A DNA stretch of 64,000 nucleotides from a virus. Where the stretch lies: the IMG/VR virus record IMGVR_UViG_3300017782_004332, positions 40,926 through 104,925 of that record, one strand, 5' to 3'. Shown here piece after piece: positions 32,901 to 42,623 of this stretch; within the stretch, counting starts at the first letter, position 1, and the number at the start of each line of letters is the position of its first letter. Position numbers and translations under genes: made by a program. The notes under the pieces were generated by a model. The model searched no databases and was not told the DNA's origin. It was given only the letters and a program-made list of their open reading frames with translations.

Positions 32901-35900
32901 ACGGGTATGGATTGATTGCAACAAACAACGGACTAGTTGAAACTGTTTCAGTATTCACATACTATTGTGACACAGCATATTGGGCAAGAAACGGTGGTCA
33001 AATTAGATCATTAAATGGTTCTAACGCTTATGGTAGACTTGCACTTAAAGCAGAAGGTTCAGATCCAAACGAAAATATTCAGTCAGGAAGTATTTTCCAT
33101 AGAGAACTTAACGCTTTGGTTGAATCAGACTCATCAAGAAGAGATTACTCGCAACCATTTAAAATTCATGACCCATCAGGTGCAGGTGATATTACAACAG
33201 GTGCAACTGATATACCAATTAGAGATTTTGAATTCTTACCTGTTCCAGGAAGTATTTTTAGATTAACACAGTATGCATCAAATTCAGATACTACTGATTA
33301 TAAAATTGACGAAGTTGAAGATGTTAGTGTTAATATAACAGCAATTTCAATTGCCGCTGAGGCAGTAATTACAACTGACGTTACTCATTATTACAGAGAC
33401 GGAGCAATGGTGTTCCTAACTGGTGCCAATGCAAATGGTATGACAGGTGTTGACGGTGCCTATTATGTTAAATTAGTAAATGCAACATCATTTAAACTTT
33501 GTACTGACATTGGTTTAACAACTTTCTTAGATACAACCGCAAAAGGAAATCCAAGTTATAATGGTTCAGGTTGTGTTGCTAAAGGTGGTGGTAGAGCAGT
33601 ATTAAAACTAGGATCTCAACTAAGCCTTGGTGTTGGAACTACAGTACCAGACGCAAGTGAAGTTATACTTAAACTAGGTAAAAAGGTATATGTAAGAAAC
33701 TTAACAGATACTCCTAGAGTTTTACCAAGTTCGGCACTAACATTCGCTACAGGCGATCAAACAGTATTTAGAATTTTAGGTGTAGAAAGATTAGTAACTA
33801 GTGAAGTTGGTGATTCAAACGTTGATCATCAATTAATGAGTTTGGATTTACAATTTCCAGCAGATAGATTTAATGGCGACGTTGTAAAAGTAACAACTAA
33901 AATTTCTACATTAAGAGCAACAGGACATGACTTCTTAAATATTGGTTGGGGTAACTTTGCAAACTCTAACTATCCAAACAATGTGTTTGGTGCACCAAGT
34001 GGACGACCAGACTTTGCTTCAGACCAAGCAAGTGAAGCAGTTGAAGTAGGTGCAGGTAGAGTGTTCTATGCAAGTACTGACCAAGATGGTAACTTTAGAG
34101 TTGGTAAGTTCTTCCGTGTTAACCAAGGTGATGGATCAGTTGAACTTAATGCAAATATTTCATTAACGAATGTTGATGGATTAGGATTTACAAAAGGTAC
34201 TGTTGTTGATGAATTTAGTACAGATGATAAACTCTTAGGTAAGTCAGATGATGCTGTACCAACAGAAGCAAGTATTGTTACATACCTTAATAGTGCTATT
34301 ATTGGACAACACGAAGATGGTACTGCGTTTCCTGAATGGACAACTACAGGTGCACAGAGTGGTGGAAACTTTGGTGTTTTAACTAGAGCAGGATACAATA
34401 GTACAAACCTTTCTTGGAATAGAATGTATGGTGAACTTAATATGGGCACCAACAAAATTACAAACATCTCAATGACAGGCGCTCAAGATGTTGACGGTGT
34501 AAACAAATTATATGCTGACAATGTATTCCGAGGCGGAACAACAGATAGTATTAGAACAGATGTAAAATCATTTACTATGTTAAATGATAGTACAGTTGAT
34601 AGTGGTGCTATTGATATGGCGGGTAATAGAATTAAATCTTTAAGAGATCCGTTTGATGGGTCTGATGCTGTAACAAAACAATATGTTGATGAACAAAATA
34701 GAATAGGTGGCCTAGAAGGTGTTACTGTAACTGGTGATCCAAGCAATACAGATTTACTAATGTTTAGCGGAACTAACCACACAGATGGTTTAGGTAATGC
34801 AATTCAAGGTGCTGTAAATGTTGCATTAGATACTACTATAGATAACACAGGCGGAAGTCCAACATTTGGTGAGCCAACTGGCACAGGTTCAGATATTAGA
34901 TTTACTAGAATTAATAATGAGATTAATATTCAACTTGCTAGTGGTGCAGTTAAAAATGCAGACATAAGTGCGGCGGCGGCAGTAGCACAAAGTAAATTGA
35001 ATATGAATGCGGCAACTACTAGAGTAAATGCTTCAGGTATTACACAAGCAGATTTAGGTCTAGCAAGTTTTGATAGTACAGAATTTTCAGCAACAAGTGG
35101 TTGGATAGAATTAAAAACTCCAACATTGGCCAATCCAAATGATGGTGTAACATTAGATAAAATAGAATTTATTACAGGTACAAGTATACTTGGTAACAGT
35201 TCAGGTAGTGAAGATGCTGTAACTGCTCTTACACCGGCACAGGTTAGAACACTTATTGATTTTAATAACTCAGTTGAATCATACATTGATGAAAACGTTT
35301 TAGATACTAACGGTGCTATTGTTAAAACTGGTGGTACTATGACAGGTACTTTACAAACACTTAACGTAAGACCTGCAAGTAACGAAACTAGTGATTTAGG
35401 ACAATCAACAGCACGTTATAATACGCTACATTCAAAACAAGTTAACACAGATACAATTCAAGAAGCACGTGGTAATATAGTAAACATCACAGCAATCACT
35501 CAAGCAGATCCGGCAGTTATTACAACAAGTGTTGCTCATAATTTTAAAAATGGCGATAAAGTTAAATTCCTTGGTGTAGGAGGAATGACTGAAATTAACG
35601 GATTACAAAAATTCGTTGGCGGAGTAACATCAAACGGTTTTGAAATTTATGAGGATTCTGGATTATCAAACGGTACTGATACAACAGGATTTACAACATA
35701 CACATCAGGTGGTACAGCAAATACAGTATTTGATTTAGTATTAGGTACAGATGGAACAGCAATTCTTATACTTGATAAAGGTAACAGTTATACTGACAGT
35801 AGATTTATTGGTAGTACTGATAAGTTAACCACTGCAAGAACTATTACATTTACAGGTGCGGCAACAGGCACAGTTGATTTCGACGGTAGTACAGATGTTA

Positions 35901-36526
35901 GTGTGGCATTATCAGCGGCAGTGGCGGCAGGTTCTCCATATGATGGAACCTACATGCGTAGAAACGGTTTAACAGAAGATTCAAACATGACTGGTGTACT
36001 TGGATCTAAAGCAATTATGCCAAGTGCAAGTGTATCCGGTGGTACAAACGTAGCGGCAGATGCAACATATGATATTGGTGAAACAAGTAACAGATATAAT
36101 AATGTATATGCTGTAAGATTTGAAGGTGTTGCTTCAGAAGCAGAGTTTGCTGACTTGGCAGAGAAATACCTAGCAGATACAAATTACGAAAACGGAACAG
36201 TATTAATGTTTGGTGGCGAACAAGAAGTAACTGCTTCGAATCAACAAGGAACTACTAAAGTTGCTGGAGTAGTTTCAACAGCACCAGGGTACACAATGAA
36301 TAATAAATTAGAAGGTGAACATGTTACAATGTTAGCACTACAAGGTAGAGTACCTTGTAAGGTAGTTGGAACCATTGAAAAAGGTGACATGATTGTTGCA
36401 AGTTCAATTACTGGTGTTGGAACAGCAAGTGACGATCCGAGATTAGGATCAGTTATAGGTAAAGCACTAGAAAATTACAACAGCGATAGCGTAGGCGTTA
36501 TTGAAGTTGTAGTTGGAAGACAGTAA
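29927..36526 (+). CDS. Giant tail-fibre protein with C-terminal chaperone-like domain
   Basis: A 2199-residue structural protein, the largest in the window. It starts with an anchoring motif (GNDATGDSIREGFNKVNQNF) shared with the 36547 protein. Several KKYADxK-type repeats follow. Two tandem copies of a roughly 105-residue domain lie near 30881-31195 and 31238-31555 (REFIQRETLAFIEAEI versus REYIADETIAYIEAQI). Two FCCH-like modules follow later (33340 and 35482 regions). The end (DIGETSNRYNNVYAV, ADLAEKYLADTNYENGTVLMF) is the kind of C-terminal intramolecular chaperone/peptidase G2-type domain found on long tail fibres. Probably the main host-recognition fibre. Confidence 0.85.
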   Translation: MARKTINIGTTGNDATGDSIREGFNKVNQNFTEIYASLGLGGGLTFTSLDDTPPTLTANTVLTTNTAGDAVSARVIEGEGIAVDFTSDPTKLKLRTTGTEIRLDTTPELGGDLNAQTFLIENLGTPVKDQDAVTKKYADDKFLDASGDTATGIIKLQDSGQPRVPNSQDEAVNKKYADTKIRLAGDSMTGPLVLSQSPTFTSSELQAATKQYVDNNSFTSKKNLFVSTNGRTESQMIADGVDRTQVGRSLAYAFDNVREAAFYAERIIKGDITLKDQGLLTGDVVFPVPGRKPGPYTVNMAADGTEDTTNVLANKLFVNNREFIQRETLAFIEAEINDGDNTDDFASNFTFNREKCFRDIGLIIDAVSFDLTYVGNSRTVDAAASYWDGATSRVAGQQTETVAALVFAKNLIQNNVLTNTAYVAPSNTENPYAVALINANREYIADETIAYIEAQIAAGAGIWNGFTYDKTKCERDVKIILDGIAFDLKYGGNSESRENASRYWNGATSYVAGQQPQTVDALNFTKDLVRNNIILNTAYASRQSVTEQVTNSNNGESSASTKINTLMNMIADVITNGLGNLPVLEGTYSNQSGAEQFIDSSVIAESGASTEIGNLMDIVTNVITNGLSALPAKIGGEGREQNVPLPEVTIHVESGFYEELTPIVLPENCSIKGDEFRRVIIQSQVGVRPPQRALDLTFERGDQKRYDGTGTPKAARFRNHYDSQYSRADTGAGVNQTGAAQIRLKDLVYYPRWGQYFEYNGTTYYVKEVSFDPAGVEDFTRADLTLYSDINLTTTTTLQDDVPNNTVIELKMLNQHGDVFLVNNSTILRNITIRRHQGAVMVLDPEGQILTKSPYVQTCSSFSSQGGAGQLVDGNAGAQYGVVVDNPASGATLTLKGLTRKIQVPTTFIYQGAGGTEKKTYRVIAVTAPVDDGDGNTPATFKQQLTLAATTTITVDAKTLPTGTIPQNDEIRVETAGNKSMTSNDYTQINNDGYGLIATNNGLVETVSVFTYYCDTAYWARNGGQIRSLNGSNAYGRLALKAEGSDPNENIQSGSIFHRELNALVESDSSRRDYSQPFKIHDPSGAGDITTGATDIPIRDFEFLPVPGSIFRLTQYASNSDTTDYKIDEVEDVSVNITAISIAAEAVITTDVTHYYRDGAMVFLTGANANGMTGVDGAYYVKLVNATSFKLCTDIGLTTFLDTTAKGNPSYNGSGCVAKGGGRAVLKLGSQLSLGVGTTVPDASEVILKLGKKVYVRNLTDTPRVLPSSALTFATGDQTVFRILGVERLVTSEVGDSNVDHQLMSLDLQFPADRFNGDVVKVTTKISTLRATGHDFLNIGWGNFANSNYPNNVFGAPSGRPDFASDQASEAVEVGAGRVFYASTDQDGNFRVGKFFRVNQGDGSVELNANISLTNVDGLGFTKGTVVDEFSTDDKLLGKSDDAVPTEASIVTYLNSAIIGQHEDGTAFPEWTTTGAQSGGNFGVLTRAGYNSTNLSWNRMYGELNMGTNKITNISMTGAQDVDGVNKLYADNVFRGGTTDSIRTDVKSFTMLNDSTVDSGAIDMAGNRIKSLRDPFDGSDAVTKQYVDEQNRIGGLEGVTVTGDPSNTDLLMFSGTNHTDGLGNAIQGAVNVALDTTIDNTGGSPTFGEPTGTGSDIRFTRINNEINIQLASGAVKNADISAAAAVAQSKLNMNAATTRVNASGITQADLGLASFDSTEFSATSGWIELKTPTLANPNDGVTLDKIEFITGTSILGNSSGSEDAVTALTPAQVRTLIDFNNSVESYIDENVLDTNGAIVKTGGTMTGTLQTLNVRPASNETSDLGQSTARYNTLHSKQVNTDTIQEARGNIVNITAITQADPAVITTSVAHNFKNGDKVKFLGVGGMTEINGLQKFVGGVTSNGFEIYEDSGLSNGTDTTGFTTYTSGGTANTVFDLVLGTDGTAILILDKGNSYTDSRFIGSTDKLTTARTITFTGAATGTVDFDGSTDVSVALSAAVAAGSPYDGTYMRRNGLTEDSNMTGVLGSKAIMPSASVSGGTNVAADATYDIGETSNRYNNVYAVRFEGVASEAEFADLAEKYLADTNYENGTVLMFGGEQEVTASNQQGTTKVAGVVSTAPGYTMNNKLEGEHVTMLALQGRVPCKVVGTIEKGDMIVASSITGVGTASDDPRLGSVIGKALENYNSDSVGVIEVVVGRQ

Positions 36527-36529
36527 ATA
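36524..36529 (+). promoter_or_regulatory. Late-type promoter box (TAAATA)
   Basis: CAGTAAATACAG at the stop codon of the giant fibre gene; a TAGGAAAAG site precedes the ATG at 36547. Confidence 0.55.
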
Positions 36530-36546
36530 CAGTATAGGAAAAGATT

Positions 36547-39444
36547 ATGGCAGACGTAGTTAAAATTGGTAATAACGTAAACGACGGGACAGGTGATGAT
36601 CTAAGAACGGCGTTTGAAAAAGTTAACGCCAAATTTGTAGAAGTCGACGCTAGAGGCGGCGAAAGTAATACAGGTTTGAACTTAGGTACAGAAGCGGCTG
36701 ACGGTCAGGCTGTGTTTGCTAGTAAGAGCGGTTTCAATTTACAATTTAAAAGAATTAAAAGTGCAGATCCTGCAAGATTAACAATTACCAGTGATGGTGA
36801 AAGTATTATACTTGATAACAGTGCTGTTGATAATCCTGCTGTAAGAACTATACAGTGGAGTAATGATATAAACAATGTCAATAATTCCATAACAACTTCC
36901 ACTGGACAAGAAAGTGTTGGTATTGTTGGTGGATCTAATATTACATTATCACAGACTGGAAGAAACTTATTAATCAGTGGTTCATTTACTGTTGACCAAG
37001 ATAGTACACCTGAACTAGGTGGCAATCTTGCAATGCAAAGTAATAACATTATTGGCCCTGGTGAAATTACAAGTTTAACAAATATTGAATCTGCTGATGC
37101 ATTATTAACTGAAGCAACAGTATCAAACCAACTTACTGTTACCGGATTAACAACTTTAACAGGTGTAGTTACTGCTACAGGCGGAGTAACTGGTAATGTT
37201 ACAGGTAATGTAACTGGTAATGTAACTGGAAACTTAATTGGTGGGTTGGGATCAAATCTTGCTACCAACGGATACACAATTGAAGGCGGACATAGATTTA
37301 AATTGCGTAGAGGTGATCCTGCAAACAATGTTCTTGCAGATGAGATAGCAGACGGTGATTTCTATGTACAACTAGACGAAGTGTCGCCAACTGCGGCATT
37401 TAGACGTATAGGTACAGAGAACGATCAAATTGAATCATTCTTAACTGTAAGTAACCATACTACTCAAGGAAGTGTAAACACTGGTATGGGTGTTGGTATT
37501 GATTATTTAATTGGTACATCAACTGGCGTTGGTGAGTCATTAGGACAATTAGGTGCATATAGAAATTCAGGATCTGTTAATGCGTTTATTATTCAACCAA
37601 TTGATCCACTTAATCCAATTGGTGAAACATTTGCTCCAGTAGCAGAGTTTAAAAGCAATAACGAAATTCTTTTAGGGTCCGGTGAAGGACAAATTAAAAT
37701 TAGTGCAGGTACTATCGAAACTGTTGGTACTTCAAATAATAACTTACAATTAAATGCAGACGGTGCAGGCTATGTTGACTTTTATGGTGCATACCAAGTA
37801 CCAAGAACTATTGGACAAGCAGGACAAGTTCTTAAAGTTCCTACTAGCGGTACAGTATTAGAATGGGGAACTGGCGGCGGCGGTGGCGGACAACCAGAGG
37901 CTATTAGTGGAATAACACAAGCAAACCCAGGTGTTGTAACAACAACAGATGCACACGGATTAGGTGACGGTCAAGCAGTAACATTAACTGATGTTGTTGG
38001 AATGACAGAAGTTAACGGAAACGAATACTATGCTGACGTGTTAACATCAAATACCTTTGCATTGTACAGCAATGATAATTTAAGTACAACAGTTGATACT
38101 ACAGGCTTTACAGCATACACATCAGGTGGTTTTGCAACTGGTGAAGCAAGTGGATCAGGATCAGTTGACTTTGTTGGCTTAACAGACACACCAAGTTCTT
38201 ATGCAGGTGCGGCAGGCGATGCTGATAAAGTATTGCAAGTTAACGCAACAGGTAATGGTATTGAATTTACAACTATTGACAACATTATAGATAGTACATA
38301 CATTGAAGGCAAAGGCTTTATGCCTAAGTCCGGAGGAACATTTAGTGGTGATGTTACAGTATTAGATATTATAGCAACTGCAAACACAGATATTGGTTCA
38401 GTTGGAACTCCAGCAAGAGACATTTATGCACAAAACTTTAGAGGACAACACGTTGGTGCTGTTATAGGTAACGTTACAGGTAATGTAACAGGAAATACAA
38501 CAGGAGACGTAACAGGTAATGTAACAGGTAATATTACAAGCACAGGAACCAGCACACTTAATAATGTTACTTTAACAGGTGCATTATCAGTTAGCGGTGG
38601 TAGTATTACTGCAAATATTGCAGGTAATGTTACAGGTAATGTTACAGGTAATGTAACAGGTAACACAACTGGTATTCACAACGGTAATGTAAATGCTACT
38701 AGCGGAACAAGTGTGTTTAACATTACTAATGTTGCTAGTTTAAGTGCAACAGGTAACGTAACTGCAAATTCATTTACAGGTGATATTACAAGTCCAATTA
38801 ATAGTACATTTGATAGCCTAACTGTTAGCGGAACAATTTCAAACGCATCGGGTGATCTAGAACTTAATGATAATACAAATGTTACAGGAACTCTAACAGT
38901 AAGTGGTGTAACAACTATTAACAATAAATTAGATGTTAACGGACAAATTGATTTAGGTGATTTACGTATTGATGCAAATAATATTGAAACACAAACATCA
39001 AACAGTAACTTAAGAATTTCTGCTAATGGTACAGGTAACTTAGAACTAGAAGGTGATATAAGATTAAATGGCACTGTAAGTTTAAGTGGAACTAATGAAT
39101 TAATTATTGGCTCTACACAGTCTCCATCAACAATTAATATGTCATCTACAGTGACATTTGTTACTGTTAATGATTGGACAAGTGCAAGTGCAGGATTAGG
39201 TTTTGCAACATTACCTGATGCTACATCAGAAGGGCAGATGAAAATACTTAAAATGAAATCACGAGGTGTTTATTCATTAGATGGTATTTCAACGTTTGAT
39301 AGATATTTAGAAGTATCTTTAACAATTAATGGTGCCACAAGTACACTTGATCTAAGTAATGGGACAAATAACGAGCACGGCGCCCTTACACTTATTTGGC
39401 ACTCTGGAAGTTGGTGGTTGATAAGTGAATACATTGAAGCATAA
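36547..39444 (+). CDS. Tail-fibre protein with TGNV repeats
   Basis: A 965-residue fibre protein. The N-terminal VNDGTGDDLRTAFEKVNAKF matches that of the giant fibre, suggesting the same docking site on the virion. It has one FCCH-like module (about 37903-38140) and three runs of T-G-N-V repeats encoded by 12-nt units, which probably form a triple beta-helix shaft. No chaperone domain is seen; the end is a beta-rich domain (GALTLIWHSGSWWLISEYIEA in outline). Likely another adhesin or a fibre segment. Confidence 0.8.
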   Translation: MADVVKIGNNVNDGTGDDLRTAFEKVNAKFVEVDARGGESNTGLNLGTEAADGQAVFASKSGFNLQFKRIKSADPARLTITSDGESIILDNSAVDNPAVRTIQWSNDINNVNNSITTSTGQESVGIVGGSNITLSQTGRNLLISGSFTVDQDSTPELGGNLAMQSNNIIGPGEITSLTNIESADALLTEATVSNQLTVTGLTTLTGVVTATGGVTGNVTGNVTGNVTGNLIGGLGSNLATNGYTIEGGHRFKLRRGDPANNVLADEIADGDFYVQLDEVSPTAAFRRIGTENDQIESFLTVSNHTTQGSVNTGMGVGIDYLIGTSTGVGESLGQLGAYRNSGSVNAFIIQPIDPLNPIGETFAPVAEFKSNNEILLGSGEGQIKISAGTIETVGTSNNNLQLNADGAGYVDFYGAYQVPRTIGQAGQVLKVPTSGTVLEWGTGGGGGGQPEAISGITQANPGVVTTTDAHGLGDGQAVTLTDVVGMTEVNGNEYYADVLTSNTFALYSNDNLSTTVDTTGFTAYTSGGFATGEASGSGSVDFVGLTDTPSSYAGAAGDADKVLQVNATGNGIEFTTIDNIIDSTYIEGKGFMPKSGGTFSGDVTVLDIIATANTDIGSVGTPARDIYAQNFRGQHVGAVIGNVTGNVTGNTTGDVTGNVTGNITSTGTSTLNNVTLTGALSVSGGSITANIAGNVTGNVTGNVTGNTTGIHNGNVNATSGTSVFNITNVASLSATGNVTANSFTGDITSPINSTFDSLTVSGTISNASGDLELNDNTNVTGTLTVSGVTTINNKLDVNGQIDLGDLRIDANNIETQTSNSNLRISANGTGNLELEGDIRLNGTVSLSGTNELIIGSTQSPSTINMSSTVTFVTVNDWTSASAGLGFATLPDATSEGQMKILKMKSRGVYSLDGISTFDRYLEVSLTINGATSTLDLSNGTNNEHGALTLIWHSGSWWLISEYIEA
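37189..37233 (+). repeat. 12-nt tandem repeat encoding TGNV (first block)
   Basis: About three and a half copies of a 12-nt unit close to ACTGGTAATGTT in the 965-residue fibre gene. Confidence 0.85.
38464..38535 (+). repeat. 12-nt tandem repeat encoding TGNV (second block)
   Basis: Six degenerate 12-nt units close to ACAGGTAATGTA in the same frame and gene. Confidence 0.85.
38620..38679 (+). repeat. 12-nt tandem repeat encoding TGNV (third block)
   Basis: Five degenerate 12-nt units of the same family; a place where recombination could change shaft length. Confidence 0.85.
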
Positions 39445-39456
39445 AAATAAGCAAAA

Positions 39457-39462
39457 TAAATA
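39457..39462 (+). promoter_or_regulatory. Late-type promoter box (TAAATA)
   Basis: AAATAAATACTT, 17 nt before the ATG at 39480, with an AAGGAG site between. Confidence 0.6.
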
Positions 39463-39479
39463 CTTGCAAGGAGTGAAAA

Positions 39480-41735
39480 ATGTCTAAACCAACATGGGTC
39501 ACGAATGCAGGTAGTCTTGGAACAATTCAAGAAAATGAAACACAGAATATCTCTTTAGCAACTACCGGCAATGATGTAACATTAAGTCTAATCAGTGGAA
39601 AGTTACCTGCTGGTATGAGATTAGTTGGATCAAAACTTGTTGGTACACCGTTTGACGTTGCAAAATTAACGTTGCATGAGTTTGTTATTAGAGCATCTAA
39701 TACATTTGGATCAATTGATAGAACATTTACAATTAGTGTCGAAGGTGAAGATCCTCCAATATGGTTAACTCCTGTTGGTACACTTGACATCGGTCCTAAT
39801 GGTGAATATTTTATAATGAATAAAACACCAATTGATTATCAATTAAGTGCTAGTGATTTAGATTTAAGTGCAGGTGATACATTAGAATATTATCTAGATG
39901 ATTTAAGCGGTCAATTACCTCCAGGTATTAATTTAAGTAAAGACGGAAAATTAACTGGAATCATAAACGCTCCACTTACATTAGATTATAAAGCAACTAA
40001 CGCAAATTATGATCAACAGCAGTTTGATTCGTTTCCATATGATTATGGCGGCGGTACTCAAGAAGGCGATGCTGTTCCAAAATATCTTTCTAGATTTTAT
40101 GAGTTTGAAGTTACTGTTACTGACGGTACAACTAGAGAACGTAGAAAATTTAGAATCTTTGTTATTAATGAACAACAGTTTAGAACTGACACAACATTAA
40201 TTAGTATTGATTCTGAAACACTATTATCAAGTTCTACATATTTAAGAGCACCTATTTGGTTAACAACAGGTAACTTGGGTGTACGTAGAGCAAATAATTA
40301 TATTACAATACCATTACAAGTTTATGACCCTAATCAATATAGCGGTGATGTTGTATATGAAATTGTAGAACTAGAGGATAGTACTCTAAGTCAATTACCT
40401 AACGGATTAGATCTTGATAGTACAAATGGTGTATTGTTTGGTAAAGTTCCATATCAACCTGCTGTTACATCAACTTTTACTTTTAGAGTAAGAGCGACTA
40501 GAACAGATAGTGTTAATAATGAACAAACATTTAGTCAACGTACATTTATTTTAAAAATACAAGGTGAAGTTGATAGTACTATTAAATTTACAAGTGACGA
40601 ACTTATTGGAACACTTGTACCAAATGAATTTAGTACTCTACAAATTGTTGCTACAACAACATTGCCAAACGCAGATGTTAGATACAATCTAGTAAGTGGT
40701 AACTTACCACCAGGAATTAATCTTAGTGGTGACGGTACATTAATTGGCAAGGTACAACAGATACCTGATACTGGACAACAGAATGGGTTGACTAGTATTG
40801 ACTTAACTAATTTTGGTCTTAATAGTTTCTTACTTGATGGTGGAACAACATCAATTGATAAAGAATATCGATTTACTGTACAAGCAAAAGATTACTATCT
40901 TGCGAGTGCAGTTACAAAAGATTTTAAAGTAAGTGTTAGTGCTGACAGTTTAACACAATACAGTAATATTTTCTTAAAACCGTTACTTTCAAAAACAAGT
41001 AGATTATATTATTATAATTTTATTACAGATGATAAGATTTTTACACTAAAGAATTTATATCGTCCTGCTGATGAACAATTTGGAATACAAAAAAATCTTA
41101 GTATGTTACTACAACATGGTATTGAAACTGTTAGTATCGAAAAGTATGTTCCAATTTTAGCACGTAACTTTAGTAGAAAAAATTATAGATTTGGTACTAT
41201 AAAAAATGCAGTAGCAAAAGATGCAAACAATAAAGTAATTTACGAAATCATTTATGTTGAAATGATCGACGAATTAGAACAAGAAAACAAATCCGTAAAT
41301 AGCAAAGTAGAAATTAGTGGCAACACCAAAGAAATCGATGCCAGCCAAGATAAATTTAAAGTATCAACTGATCTAATCACTATTGATCAATTGGTTGAAA
41401 AATTTGTATATCCAAATAGTACTACTGCTATGAAGCAGAGATTTGCTGAAGCATATCCAAATAATGATAGTTCATTAATACAGATAAATGACTCATTTTT
41501 ACCATTATGGATGCGTAGTATACAAGATGCAACAGGAACTAGTTTAGGCTATATAAAAGCAGTCCCTATTGCGTATGTTAAACCCGGAACTAGCATAAGT
41601 ATTATAGACAATATCAAAGACAGTGGCTTTGATTTTAAAACTATTCACTTTGATATTGACCGCTTAACCATAGATAGTGTTGAGGGTCAAAAAGGTGATA
41701 AATACATTGCATTTCCAAAAAGGAAGGTAATATAA
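39480..41735 (+). CDS. Cadherin/Ig-like repeat adhesin of the virion
   Basis: A 751-residue protein with several putative-Ig (He_PIG, dystroglycan/cadherin-type) repeats, each marked by a loop such as LPAGMRLVGSKLVGT, LPPGINLSKDGKLTG, LPNGLDLDSTNGVLFG and LPPGINLSGDGTLIG. These domains bind carbohydrate or protein partners on surfaces. The last 250 residues are different, more charged and helical. It has its own late promoter and is followed by a fibre-anchor-type protein. Probably a tail or capsid appendage. Confidence 0.8.
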   Translation: MSKPTWVTNAGSLGTIQENETQNISLATTGNDVTLSLISGKLPAGMRLVGSKLVGTPFDVAKLTLHEFVIRASNTFGSIDRTFTISVEGEDPPIWLTPVGTLDIGPNGEYFIMNKTPIDYQLSASDLDLSAGDTLEYYLDDLSGQLPPGINLSKDGKLTGIINAPLTLDYKATNANYDQQQFDSFPYDYGGGTQEGDAVPKYLSRFYEFEVTVTDGTTRERRKFRIFVINEQQFRTDTTLISIDSETLLSSSTYLRAPIWLTTGNLGVRRANNYITIPLQVYDPNQYSGDVVYEIVELEDSTLSQLPNGLDLDSTNGVLFGKVPYQPAVTSTFTFRVRATRTDSVNNEQTFSQRTFILKIQGEVDSTIKFTSDELIGTLVPNEFSTLQIVATTTLPNADVRYNLVSGNLPPGINLSGDGTLIGKVQQIPDTGQQNGLTSIDLTNFGLNSFLLDGGTTSIDKEYRFTVQAKDYYLASAVTKDFKVSVSADSLTQYSNIFLKPLLSKTSRLYYYNFITDDKIFTLKNLYRPADEQFGIQKNLSMLLQHGIETVSIEKYVPILARNFSRKNYRFGTIKNAVAKDANNKVIYEIIYVEMIDELEQENKSVNSKVEISGNTKEIDASQDKFKVSTDLITIDQLVEKFVYPNSTTAMKQRFAEAYPNNDSSLIQINDSFLPLWMRSIQDATGTSLGYIKAVPIAYVKPGTSISIIDNIKDSGFDFKTIHFDIDRLTIDSVEGQKGDKYIAFPKRKVI

Positions 41736-41736
41736 T

Positions 41737-42363
41737 ATGGCAAGTAATATAGACACAAATAACATAGTTGAAACTTATCCAGTTGCTGGACAGGACAATG
41801 ATAGTCAAGGATTTAGAGATAATTTCCAGAATATCAAAACAGCAATAGGTGTAGCGAAAACTGAAATTACAGCGTTGCAGAATGATGCACCGTCTTTAAC
41901 AACTGACAACAATTTTAACGGTAGTACTCTTAGTAATGCAATTACAAAAGATATTACAGAAAAAACAAGTGCATCACAAATTGATGGTGTCGACGATACT
42001 ATTGATTTTAGTGCTGGTTCATACCAAAGACTTAACTTAACAGTTGAAGATCCAGGTGTAAACAGTATTAACTTTAGTAACTTTGGTCCTAACGATACAC
42101 TTACAAAACTTAGACTAGCAGTTACTAGTGTGGATTCCGGCGATGTCGCGAAAACAACTAGAAAATTTGAAATTAACCTTGCTGGTTCACCTATATACTT
42201 TAAGCAATCAACACCAGGTTCGGCAACCCCTTTAACGTTTCCAATTGATTTAGCCAAAGATGATCTTTCAGTTTATATCTTTGACGTATGGTCATGGACA
42301 ACATCAGGCGGTGTACCTGCAGACATTTATGTTGATTACGTAGGTAAGTATACTAGATCATAA
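41737..42363 (+). CDS. Virion structural protein with fibre-anchor-like N terminus
   Basis: A 208-residue protein. AGQDNDSQGFRDNFQNIKTAI near the start is a distant version of the anchor motif of the two large fibres (GDxxRxxFxKxNxxF). The rest is beta-rich. Starts 1 nt after the adhesin and overlaps the next gene by one base. Probably a short fibre or adaptor. Confidence 0.65.
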   Translation: MASNIDTNNIVETYPVAGQDNDSQGFRDNFQNIKTAIGVAKTEITALQNDAPSLTTDNNFNGSTLSNAITKDITEKTSASQIDGVDDTIDFSAGSYQRLNLTVEDPGVNSINFSNFGPNDTLTKLRLAVTSVDSGDVAKTTRKFEINLAGSPIYFKQSTPGSATPLTFPIDLAKDDLSVYIFDVWSWTTSGGVPADIYVDYVGKYTRS

Positions 42364-42623
42364 TGTTACATCCGTTACAAGAAGACGTTACCTCTCTTAA
42401 GGATGATCAATTAGAAGAAAAAATTAGAGAACTTTCTAAAAAATATTCTATAGCAAGTCGTCATTACAATCAGGATGTCTTAGGTCAAATGCAGATGCTA
42501 CTAACTACATATAAGGAAGAACATACTCGCCGTTTGCGTAAGCAGTATAATAATACTATTGCTACCGCAAAAGAAGAAGTTGAAACCGATTTAAATGAGT
42601 TAGTAAATGTTGATAAACAATAA
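42363..42623 (+). CDS. Small coiled-coil protein
   Basis: An 86-residue, highly charged helical protein (LKDDQLEEKIRELSKKY and more). It overlaps both neighbours. Similar small helical proteins lie at this place in cyanophage-type genomes; role unknown. Confidence 0.6.
   Translation: MLHPLQEDVTSLKDDQLEEKIRELSKKYSIASRHYNQDVLGQMQMLLTTYKEEHTRRLRKQYNNTIATAKEEVETDLNELVNVDKQ

Noticed and set aside
38464-38679. Repeat clusters considered as a CRISPR array
   Set aside because: Units are 12 nt, adjacent, in frame with the fibre gene and encode TGNV; there are no spacers.
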